A stretch of 64,000 nt of DNA from Pseudonocardia hydrocarbonoxydans (GTDB taxonomy: Bacteria > Actinomycetota > Actinomycetes > Mycobacteriales > Pseudonocardiaceae): NCBI RefSeq assembly GCF_006539565.1, contig NZ_BJNG01000017.1, positions 1 through 64,000 on the forward strand, in the 5' to 3' direction. This document shows positions 17,157 to 24,835 of the stretch, piece by piece (positions within the stretch are counted from its first letter, which is position 1; each line of letters starts with the position of its first letter). A model generated the notes under the pieces. That model was not told where the DNA came from. It did no database searches and saw only the letters and a program-made list of their open reading frames with translations. Made by a program: the position numbers and the translations under genes.

Positions 17157-18746
17157 TCAGCCCCTGATCGTGCGGATCACGTGCCGGTAGGGACCCGGGT
17201 CGACCCGCGCGTCGACGAGCAGCGGCCCGCGTCGCACCGACCCGAGCGCCCCGCGCAGCTCCTCGACGCTCCTGGCGACGACGCCGGGCACGCCCATCGC
17301 GACGGCGACCGCGGCGAAGTCCGTCGGCGCGTACGTGACGGCCGGGCCACCGCCCTGGGCGTCGCCCTGCTTGAGCGCGATGAGGGTGAGCGCCGCGTCG
17401 TTGAACACGACCACCGTGACGTCCAGCGCCAGCCGGGCGAGCGTCTCGATCTCCGCCATGGCCATGCCGAGCCCGCCGTCACCGGTCAGGCAGGCGACCC
17501 GGCGTCCCGGGCGGGCCAGGGCGGCCCCGATCGCCGCGGGCAGGGCGAACCCCATGGTGGCCAGGCCGTTGGAGATCAGCACCGGGTCGGGCCCGTCGGT
17601 GGACCACAGCGGCATCGTGACGAGCATGTGGGCACCGGCGTCGACGGTGAGCGGGACGTCGCCGAGCACCGCACGGGTCGTCCGCACCACGTCGAGCGGG
17701 CCGAGGGTGCCGGCGGCGGCCGGGGCGTGCGCGCCGAGCCGCTCGACGACGGCGTCGTGGGCCCGGCGGCCCGCGCCGGGCGGCCAGTCCGGTGCCGCGT
17801 CCGCCAGCAGGGCGGGCAGCAGCGTGGCGTAGGGGCCGACGAGCAGCAACGGGTCGCCGAAGTAGGCGGTCTCGACGGGATGGGAGTGCGCGAGGACGAC
17901 GGGGGCCCCGGTCGGCCACGGCCCCGGCACCGCCTCGACCGCGTCCAGCCCGATGCCCAGGACCAGGTCCGCGCCGGCGAGCAACGGCCGTTCGACGGCG
18001 GCTCCGGTGAACAGCCCGGCGAAGGTCGGCCCGGACTCGGGCACCACGCCCTTCGCCGCGTAGGTGACGAGCACCGGGCAGTCCAGACCCGCGAGAGCCC
18101 GCCGGACGGCCGCCCCGTCGACGGTCGCGTCGACGCCCACGACGACCACCGGCCGTCGCGCGCCGGCGACCAGCGCGCGGGCCCTCGCCAGGGTGCCCGG
18201 GTCGACGACGGACGGGCCCGTCGCCGTCGGTGGCGGGTCGCCGGCCGTCGTCGGGTCGAACGCCAGGTGCACGGCGCCGGGCGGGGACCGCAGCGCCAGC
18301 CGGGCCGCCGCCTCGGCCACGGCCGCCGGCTGCGTGTGGCCGAGGGTGCCGCTCCACCTCGTCAGGGGTGCGGCGGCGCCGACCTGGTCCAGCCGCTGGT
18401 GGGCGGTGCGCGCCGCCGTCGCCGCCGTGACGGTGTCGCTGACCACGAGCAGCGGCGCCCGGTCGAGCGTGGCGTGGGCGAGGCCGTTGGCCGCGCTGGT
18501 CAGGCCGGGTCCGCGGGTCACGAGCGCGGTGCCGGGGGTCCCGGTCAGGCGGCCGTAGGTCGACGCGGCGATGCAGGCGGCCGTCTCGCCGTGGGTGAGG
18601 ACGAAGCCGATCCCGCGCTCGGCCGCGGCCCCGACCACGTCGAGGTTCGGCCCCCCTCCCGGGACCCCGAAGATCCGCCGGACGCCCGCGGCGAGCAGCC
18701 CGTCGGCGAGCGCGTCGGCCAGCCCTCGGGTCGTGGTCGGATCCAC
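17157..18746 (-). CDS. Thiamine-diphosphate-dependent enzyme, acetolactate-synthase-like
   Basis: 529 residues with the three ThDP-enzyme domains. The PYR domain has GVPGGGPNLDVV and catalytic Glu in THGETAACIAAS. The central domain has PVVVVGVDATVDG. The PP domain has GDGGLGMAMAEIETLAR then VVFNDAALTLI, the Mg/ThDP motif. Related to benzoylformate decarboxylase or acetolactate-synthase-like proteins; the substrate cannot be set. The GTG at 18746 is chosen because GGGGGTG precedes it. It is convergent with the DsbA-like gene and starts back-to-back with the PPOX gene. Confidence 0.9.
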   Translation of the reverse strand: MDPTTTRGLADALADGLLAAGVRRIFGVPGGGPNLDVVGAAAERGIGFVLTHGETAACIAASTYGRLTGTPGTALVTRGPGLTSAANGLAHATLDRAPLLVVSDTVTAATAARTAHQRLDQVGAAAPLTRWSGTLGHTQPAAVAEAAARLALRSPPGAVHLAFDPTTAGDPPPTATGPSVVDPGTLARARALVAGARRPVVVVGVDATVDGAAVRRALAGLDCPVLVTYAAKGVVPESGPTFAGLFTGAAVERPLLAGADLVLGIGLDAVEAVPGPWPTGAPVVLAHSHPVETAYFGDPLLLVGPYATLLPALLADAAPDWPPGAGRRAHDAVVERLGAHAPAAAGTLGPLDVVRTTRAVLGDVPLTVDAGAHMLVTMPLWSTDGPDPVLISNGLATMGFALPAAIGAALARPGRRVACLTGDGGLGMAMAEIETLARLALDVTVVVFNDAALTLIALKQGDAQGGGPAVTYAPTDFAAVAVAMGVPGVVARSVEELRGALGSVRRGPLLVDARVDPGPYRHVIRTIRG

Positions 18747-18897
18747 GTTCGCACCCCCAGGTGTCGACACTTGCCCGGCCGGATGACCGTCACGGCGGAG
18801 AAGTGGTCTGTTCACAGCCTGGACACGCCGGGGCCCTCACCCTAGCTTCGGTCGCAGTGTCAGCAGTAGTGCGCGTCACACCCCGAAGGAGCCGACG

Positions 18898-19415
18898 ATG
18901 GCGATCACAGTGGCTTCCGGGACGTCGCCGAGGGCGTCCAGCCGGGACAGTTCGAGGTCGGTGACCGGGACTCGGTCTCCAGTCTCGCCGATCTCGACCC
19001 GATCTACCGGCGGCTGCTCGACGAGCCGGTCACGGCGGTCGTGTCGGTCACCGGCAGCACCGGGCGGTCGAACCTGACGCCGGTCTGGTTCGACTACGAG
19101 GGCGACACCGTGCTGCTCAACCTGGCCACGCACCGCAAGAAGGTCGACTGGCTGCGCAAGGCGCCGCAGGCCACGTTCCTGCTGATGAACCCGGCCAACG
19201 CCTACCACTGGATCAGCATCAAGGCCACGGTCGCCCGGGAGATCTCCGAGGACGACCCGGAGGAGGGCCCCCGCGTCACGGCCCAGCTCGACCGGATCTG
19301 GAACAAGTACACCGGTGACCCCGGCTCCTACGCCCTGCGTGACCCGGGCCGCGAGGAGCGCCGCGTGCTCTTCGAGCTCGCGGTCGACTCGATCGCCACC
19401 TTCGGCCGCCCCTGA
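18898..19415 (+). pseudogene. PPOX-class F420/flavin-dependent protein, N-terminal frameshift
   Basis: The split-barrel body is intact from DLDPIYRRLLDEPVTAVVSV through GRSNLTPVWFDYEGDTVLLN and HRKKVDWLRK, as in Rv1155-like F420-dependent reductases. A good start, ATG at 18898 after AAGGAG, gives MAITVASG in a different frame. The body frame has no start before a GTG at 19041, inside the fold. A shift near 18910-18920 is therefore likely. Either a pseudogene or a sequence error. Confidence 0.6.
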
Positions 19416-19417
19416 CC

Positions 19418-20653
19418 GTGGTGTCCCGGACCGTGCCGTCCCCGTCCGGGCCGTCCCCGTCCGGATCGACGCCGTGGCCCGCCGTCGCGGTCGTCGGGGG
19501 ATCGCTGGGCGGGCTCACCGCCGCGTTGCTGCTGCGCGACATCGGCTGCGACGTCACGGTGTACGAGCGGTCGCGGGAGACGCTGCAGGCCCGCGGCGCG
19601 GGCATCGCGGTCCTGCCGGAGACGCTGCGCTACCCGGTGGAGCGGCTCGGCGTCCCGGTCGGGCGGATCACCTCCAGCACCGGGTGGATCCGCTTCCTCG
19701 GACGCGACGGCGGTGTCCGGCACGCCCAGCGGCACCGGTACCGGTTCTCCTCGTGGAACACGATCTACGGCACCCTGCTCTCGGCGTTCGGTACCGAGCG
19801 GTACCGGCTGGGCCGGGACATGACCTCGTTCGCCCCGGACGGCCCGGGCAGCGTGCAGGTGCGCTTCGCCGACGGCGAACCCGCGCACGCGGACCTGCTC
19901 GTCTGCGCCGACGGGATCGGGTCCGGCGCGCGGTCCGCACTGCTGCCTGAGGTCGGGCCGCGCTACGCCGGATACGTCGCGTGGCGGGGGACGGTGCCCG
20001 AGCGCGAGCTCGGCGGGCCGACGTTCGAGGCGCTGCACGACGCGTTGACCTATCAGTTGCTGCGCGGCGGCCACGTGCTGGTCTACCCGATACCCGGGCC
20101 CGACGGCGCGGTCGAGGTGGGCGAGCGGTTGATCAACCTGGTCTGGTACCGCAACGTGGCGGAGCCCGACCTGGCCGCCTTCCTCACCGACCGCGACGGG
20201 CAGCCGCGGCCGGTGTCCCTGCCGCCGGGCTCGGTGCGCGACGAGCTGGTCGGGGAACTGCGCCGCTCCGCGGCGGCGCTGCTCGCGCCCCCGATCGCGG
20301 AGGTCGCCGCCCGCGTCGAGCAGCCGTTCGTCCAGGCCGTGTTCGACATCGGGGTGCCGCGCATGGTGTTCGGCCGGGCCTGCCTGCTCGGCGACGCCGC
20401 GTTCGCCGTCCGCCCGCACGCCGCGGCCGGGACGGCGAAGGCCGCCGAGGACGGCTGGGTCCTCGCCGCCGAGCTCGACGCCGCGGGCGGCGACCTGCCC
20501 AAGGCCCTCGCGGCGTGGGAGGCCTCGCAGCTCGCGCTCGGCTCCCGGCTGCTCGAGCGCAACCGGGAGATCGGCGACAGCTCCCAGTTCGCCGGCACGT
20601 TCCGGCCGGGCGACCCGCGGTTGATCTTCGGACTGCACGGGCCGGGGCGATGA
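19418..20653 (+). CDS. FAD-dependent monooxygenase, 2,6-dihydroxypyridine 3-hydroxylase-like
   Basis: 411-residue flavoprotein hydroxylase. The Rossmann motif is VAVVGGSLGGLTAALLL, the second FAD motif is VCADGIGSGARS, and the third is CLLGDAAFAVRPHAAAGTAK. Blocks such as RFSSWNTIYGTLL, YAGYVAWRG, VYPIPGPDG and the FEPGNP-like end FRPGDPRLIFGL track the dihydroxypyridine hydroxylase (DHPH) family closely. Those enzymes use NADH and O2 to hydroxylate a dihydroxypyridine ring. Its stop overlaps the GntR start. It leads the run of genes that includes the molybdenum hydroxylase. Confidence 0.85.
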   Translation: MVSRTVPSPSGPSPSGSTPWPAVAVVGGSLGGLTAALLLRDIGCDVTVYERSRETLQARGAGIAVLPETLRYPVERLGVPVGRITSSTGWIRFLGRDGGVRHAQRHRYRFSSWNTIYGTLLSAFGTERYRLGRDMTSFAPDGPGSVQVRFADGEPAHADLLVCADGIGSGARSALLPEVGPRYAGYVAWRGTVPERELGGPTFEALHDALTYQLLRGGHVLVYPIPGPDGAVEVGERLINLVWYRNVAEPDLAAFLTDRDGQPRPVSLPPGSVRDELVGELRRSAAALLAPPIAEVAARVEQPFVQAVFDIGVPRMVFGRACLLGDAAFAVRPHAAAGTAKAAEDGWVLAAELDAAGGDLPKALAAWEASQLALGSRLLERNREIGDSSQFAGTFRPGDPRLIFGLHGPGR

Positions 20654-21396
20654 CCCGCGCCGCGGCGGCCGGGACGATCCTGGTCGTCCCCGGGGGCCGG
20701 GACGCCACCGACGTCATCCACGCCGACCTGCGCGGGCGCATCCTGTCCGGCGACATCGCGCCGGGGGCGGGGCTGTCCCAGGCGCGGATCGCGAAGGAGT
20801 GCCTGGTCAGCAGGGGGCCGGTGCGCGAGGCGTTCCGGTTGCTGCAGCGCGAGGGCCTGATCGAGGTGGAGGTCAACCAGCGGGCGCGGGTCACCGACCT
20901 GTCCGTGGAGGAGGTCGAGCACCTCTACGCGCTGCGGGTGTCCAACGAGACGCTGGCCCTCGGGTTGAGCGTGCCCCGCTTCGGCCCCGCCGAGCTCGAC
21001 GAGCTCGACCGGCTCGTCGGGGAGGTCGCCGCGGCGCAGACCCGCGGCTTCGACGTGTGGGAGGCACTGCACCACCGCTTCCACATGACGTTGGTGGCGC
21101 ACGCCGGGCAGCGGATGCTGAGCTCGATCGTCCTGTGGGCCGAGCACACCGGCCGCTACCGCAAGGTCTACGTGGGCCGGGACGACAGCGGCTGGACCCT
21201 CGGGGCCCGCGAGCACGCCGAGCTCGCCCGGCTGTGCCGCGAGCGCGACGCGCGGGCGGCCGCCAGGCTGCTCGCCCGGCACCTGTCGCGGGCCGGGCTC
21301 GCCCTGATCGCCTCGATGGACCCCACCCACGAGCCGGCGCTGCTGCGCGCCGCCATCCGCCGGGCGCTCGCCGCCGAGGGCGGGACCCCGCCGTGA
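20650..21396 (+). CDS. GntR-family (FCD) transcriptional regulator
   Basis: 248 residues. The winged HTH (LSQARIAKECLVSRGPVREA, then LQREGLIEVEVNQRARV) is followed by an all-helical FCD ligand domain (ALRVSNETLALGL; LHHRFHMTLVAHAG; LARLCRERDARAAARLLARH). It likely senses an aromatic or acid intermediate and controls this operon. The ATG overlaps the monooxygenase stop (ATGA), and its own stop overlaps the PucR gene GTG (GTGA). Confidence 0.9.
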   Translation: MTRAAAAGTILVVPGGRDATDVIHADLRGRILSGDIAPGAGLSQARIAKECLVSRGPVREAFRLLQREGLIEVEVNQRARVTDLSVEEVEHLYALRVSNETLALGLSVPRFGPAELDELDRLVGEVAAAQTRGFDVWEALHHRFHMTLVAHAGQRMLSSIVLWAEHTGRYRKVYVGRDDSGWTLGAREHAELARLCRERDARAAARLLARHLSRAGLALIASMDPTHEPALLRAAIRRALAAEGGTPP

Positions 21397-23315
21397 CCGG
21401 CCCCGGCGCCGCGGCCGCACCGGCAGGGTGCGTTCGGCCCCTTGCGGTTCCGCCACCGCGCGGTCACGGTACGGCGGTGGGCTCACCCGAGGCGCCGTCG
21501 ACACTGCGTTCGTGGATGAGCGCGGTGGGCGAGATCGCCCGGGCCGTCAACGCCGCCGAGCCGCTGGACGGGTTGCTGGCCCGGGTCGCCGAGCAGGCCT
21601 GCGCCCTGATCGGGTTCGACTGCTGCGCCGTGCTCCTCGCGGAACCGGACGAGGCGCGCCTGCGGGTGGCCGGCTCGTCGGGGCTGTCCCGCGACTACGT
21701 CGCCCTCGTCAGCGACACCGGCTCCCTGCTCATCCACCCGGCGGACCCGACGCTGGACTCACCCGCCGCCGAGGCCTACCGGGCCGGCTGCACCGTCACC
21801 GTCACCGACGTCGGGAACGCGGCCCGCTACGGGCGGCTGCGGCACCTGGCGCCCAAACAGGGCTACCGGGCACTGATCGCGGCGCCGCTGCACGCCCCCG
21901 TCGCGGGCACCCTCGGCGTCGTCGTCGCCTACTCGGAGGCCGCCCGCGAGTTCGGTGCCGCGGAGGTGGAGCTCGTCGAGCTGCTGGCCGACCAGGCCGC
22001 GCTGGCGTGCGAGGCGGCGCGGCTGCGCAGCGACCAGCAGAACGTGATCACCGAGCTGCGGCGCAGCCGCACCGTGACCGAGTGGGCGGAGCAGCAGCAC
22101 CGCGCGCTCATGCGGCTGGTGCTCGACGGGGTCGGGCTGGCCGAGCTGGTCACCGCGCTGGCCGACACGCTCGGTGCCTCCGTCACCGTCGAGGACCGCC
22201 ACGGCGGCGTGCTCGCCAGGGCACCGGCCACCGGCTACCGCCCGCCCCCGGAGGCGGCCGCCCGCCGGAGGGGACCGGTCCGCGACGCGCTGGAGGCGCT
22301 CGTCCGCCGGAACGAGGTGGTGGAGGTGCACCCCCACCGCTCGGGCCGCCCGGGTGCGTCGGCCGTGGGTCATCCCGTGGAACACGCCCACGGCGTCTGG
22401 GTGGCCCCGGTGGTGGTCGGGGGGGAGCTGGCCGCACGGCTGTGGGTCACCAACCCGCGCGCGGCGCCCGCACCCGTCGAGCGCCGGGTGATCGAACGGT
22501 TCGCGCTGGTGGTGGCCATCGAGGTGCTCAAGCAGCAGAACCTGGTCGACGTCGAGGAGCGGCTCTCGGGCGACCTGATCGGCGACCTGCTGCACCCCGG
22601 AGGGCCGCAGCACCCGCAGGGCGTGCTGGACCGGGCGGCCGCGCTGGGGCACGACCTCGCCCGGCCGCACGTCGTCGCGGTGCTGGCGCTCGACCCGCCG
22701 GGGCCCGCGCCCCGCCTGACCGAGGTCGTCCGGGCGGCCGCGCGGCGGGCGCCGCCACTGGCCGGTCCGCACGAGGACGTCCACGTCCTGCTGTTCCCGG
22801 ACGGGCCCGGCCTCGACGACGTGCTGCGCGGCATCCTCACCCAGGTCGAGCTCGCCCTGCCGGGCCGCACCGCGACGATCGCGATCGGCCCGGTGGCCGA
22901 GGGCCCCACGGACCACGTGTCCGCCTACCGGGTGGCCCGGGGCGCCGTCCGGCTGCGCCGCACGGCCCGGCCCGGTGGCCTGGTCGACGTCCGGGACCTC
23001 GGCCTGGCGGCGTTCCTGCTGGAGGAGGGCGCCCCCGACGCGCTGCGGCGCTTCGCCCGCAACCTGCTGCGGCCCGTCGTGGCCCACGACGGACGCCGCG
23101 GCGGCGACCTGATCCCGACGCTGCGGGTGTGGCTCGCCGCGGGCTGCTCGACCTCGGCCACGGCGCGGGCGCTCGTCGTGCACCCCAACACGGTGGGCTA
23201 CCGGATCGCGAGCATCGAGAAGCTCACCGGTCGCAGCCTGCGGCGTAGCGACACCCGGCTGGACCTCCAGCTGGCCCTCACCGTGCGCGACATCGTGCGG
23301 GTCGAGGGACACTAG
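21393..23315 (+). CDS. GAF-PucR-type transcriptional regulator
   Basis: 640 residues: a GAF domain at about 55-215 (LLARVAEQACALIGFDCCAV; YRALIAAPLHAP), a linker helix, a second sensor-like region, a CdaR-like domain, and a C-terminal PucR HTH (STSATARALVVHPNTVGYRI). PucR proteins typically activate purine or aromatic catabolism genes. The GTG at 21393 overlaps the GntR stop; a GTG at 21477 would remove a low-complexity N-terminus. The gene is intact, unlike the PucR pseudogene at 9.2 kb, and precedes the molybdenum hydroxylase genes. Confidence 0.88.
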   Translation: MTGPGAAAAPAGCVRPLAVPPPRGHGTAVGSPEAPSTLRSWMSAVGEIARAVNAAEPLDGLLARVAEQACALIGFDCCAVLLAEPDEARLRVAGSSGLSRDYVALVSDTGSLLIHPADPTLDSPAAEAYRAGCTVTVTDVGNAARYGRLRHLAPKQGYRALIAAPLHAPVAGTLGVVVAYSEAAREFGAAEVELVELLADQAALACEAARLRSDQQNVITELRRSRTVTEWAEQQHRALMRLVLDGVGLAELVTALADTLGASVTVEDRHGGVLARAPATGYRPPPEAAARRRGPVRDALEALVRRNEVVEVHPHRSGRPGASAVGHPVEHAHGVWVAPVVVGGELAARLWVTNPRAAPAPVERRVIERFALVVAIEVLKQQNLVDVEERLSGDLIGDLLHPGGPQHPQGVLDRAAALGHDLARPHVVAVLALDPPGPAPRLTEVVRAAARRAPPLAGPHEDVHVLLFPDGPGLDDVLRGILTQVELALPGRTATIAIGPVAEGPTDHVSAYRVARGAVRLRRTARPGGLVDVRDLGLAAFLLEEGAPDALRRFARNLLRPVVAHDGRRGGDLIPTLRVWLAAGCSTSATARALVVHPNTVGYRIASIEKLTGRSLRRSDTRLDLQLALTVRDIVRVEGH

Positions 23316-23328
23316 GGGCCTGTGGGCC

Positions 23329-23358
23329 CGCCCAGAACATCCCCGGTTGTTCTGGGCG
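23329..23358. promoter_or_regulatory. 11-bp inverted repeat upstream of the molybdenum hydroxylase operon
   Basis: Arms CGCCCAGAACA (23329-23339) and TGTTCTGGGCG (23348-23358) are perfectly complementary around an 8-base centre. It lies between the PucR gene and the medium-subunit gene, so it could be a terminator for the regulators or an operator for the GntR or PucR protein. Confidence 0.55.
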
Positions 23359-23456
23359 ACCACACATGGTCCGCCGGTCGACGGACTCGGGACCCTCGAC
23401 GGGCGCCGGCGACCGCTCCTTCCCGTCCGCCGCGCACGGATGACGAGGAGGTCGCC

Positions 23457-24326
23457 GTGAAACCGCCCCCGTTCCAGTACGCCGCGCCGACGAGCGTGGC
23501 GGAGGCCGTCGAGCTGCTGGCCGCACACGCCGACGACGACGCCAGGACCCTCGCCGGAGGGCAGAGCCTGGTGCCGTTGATGAACTTCCGGCTGGCCCAG
23601 CCCGGCTACCTCGTCGACCTGGGGCGGATCGAGGAGCTGACCCGGATCCGTACCGACGGCGACACGCTCGTGATCGGCGCGATGGTCCGCCAGTCCGACG
23701 CCGAGCACGCGCCCGAGGTCGCGCTGCGAGCGCCCCTGCTGGCCGAGGCCCTCGGGTACGTCGCGCACCCGCCCGTCCGCAACAGCGGCACGGTCGGCGG
23801 CAGCATCGCGCACGCCGACCCGGCCGCCGAGCTGCCGGCCGTCGCCCTCGCGCTGGACGCCGAGCTCGTGGTCGTCGGCCCGCAGGGGACGCGCACGGTC
23901 CGCGCCGCCGACTTCTTCGTCGGGCCGTTCGCGACCGCGATCGAGGCCGGCGAGATCCTCACCGAGGTCCGGTTCCCGCGCCGCGACGGAGGGCAGTCCT
24001 TCGTGGAGTTCGCCCGCACCCACGGCAACTTCGCGCTGGTCGGCGTCGCGTCGGTGATCGAGACGGACGGCGCGACGATCGCCCGGGCGTCGATCGCGAT
24101 GAGCGGTGTCGCCCCGGTTCCGGTGCGCGCCACCGCGGCCGAGGAGACGCTGGCCGGCAGCGCGCCGGACGACGCGTCGATCCGGGCGGCGGTGGACGCC
24201 GCCGTCGCCGGGCTGTCCCCGTCCGGGGACGCGCACGGCAGTGCCGAGACCCGCACCGACATCGCCCGCAGCTACCTGCGCCGCGGCATCGAGCTGGCGC
24301 TGACCCGCGCCCAGGACCGGAGGTGA
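23457..24326 (+). CDS. Molybdenum hydroxylase, FAD-binding medium subunit
   Basis: 289 residues, CoxM/KdhM type. The FAD-binding motifs are ARTLAGGQSLVPLMNFR and RNSGTVGGSIAHADPAAEL. The C-terminal CO-dehydrogenase flavoprotein domain follows (FVEFARTHGNFALVGVAS). It passes electrons from the iron-sulfur subunit to FAD and on to an acceptor. The GTG start follows GAGGAGG. Order M-S-L with overlapping genes is the usual operon layout for this family. Confidence 0.93.
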   Translation: MKPPPFQYAAPTSVAEAVELLAAHADDDARTLAGGQSLVPLMNFRLAQPGYLVDLGRIEELTRIRTDGDTLVIGAMVRQSDAEHAPEVALRAPLLAEALGYVAHPPVRNSGTVGGSIAHADPAAELPAVALALDAELVVVGPQGTRTVRAADFFVGPFATAIEAGEILTEVRFPRRDGGQSFVEFARTHGNFALVGVASVIETDGATIARASIAMSGVAPVPVRATAAEETLAGSAPDDASIRAAVDAAVAGLSPSGDAHGSAETRTDIARSYLRRGIELALTRAQDRR

Positions 24327-24835
24327 GCGCCGTGCAGCGCCACGAGGTGACCCTGACCGTCAACGGCCGCACGTCCACCGTGTCGGTGGAGCCCCGCAAG
24401 CTCCTCGTCGACGTGCTGCGGGAGGACCTCGGGCTCTCCGGCGCCCACATCGGGTGCGAGCACGGCGTCTGCGGCACCTGCACGGTGCTGCGGGACGGGC
24501 GGAGCATCCGCTCCTGCACGACGTTCGCCGTGCAGGTGGACGGCGCGGAGATCCGCACCGTCGAGGGCCTGGCCGACGGCGCGGAGCTGCACCCGCTGCA
24601 GGACGAGTTCTGGGACAAGCAGGGCCTGCAGTGCGGCTTCTGCACGCCCGGGATGCTCATGCGGGCCTGCGAGATCGTCGAGCAGAAGCCCGACGTGTCG
24701 CGCGAGGAGGTGCGCGAGGGCATCGCGAGCAACCTCTGCCGGTGCACCGGCTACCAGTTCATCACCGACGCCGTGTGCGCCGCCGCGGCGCGCATGCACT
24801 CCGGTTCCTCCGAGACGAGCGGGGCCCAGGCATGA
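24323..24835 (+). CDS. Molybdenum hydroxylase, [2Fe-2S] small subunit
   Basis: 170 residues, CoxS/KdhS type, two [2Fe-2S] clusters. The plant-ferredoxin-type cluster is GCEHGVCGTCTVL plus the Cys in RSCTTF; the second, all-helical cluster is CGFCTPGMLMRAC with NLCRCTGY. It relays electrons between the Mo site and FAD. The GTG start overlaps the M-subunit stop (GTGA), and its stop overlaps the L-subunit ATG. Confidence 0.95.
   Translation: MSAVQRHEVTLTVNGRTSTVSVEPRKLLVDVLREDLGLSGAHIGCEHGVCGTCTVLRDGRSIRSCTTFAVQVDGAEIRTVEGLADGAELHPLQDEFWDKQGLQCGFCTPGMLMRACEIVEQKPDVSREEVREGIASNLCRCTGYQFITDAVCAAAARMHSGSSETSGAQA

Noticed and set aside
17157..18746. Calling the ThDP enzyme biosynthetic acetolactate synthase (ilvB)
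   Set aside because: No small subunit or ilv neighbours are present and the protein is shorter than ilvB; only the ThDP-enzyme superfamily is safe.
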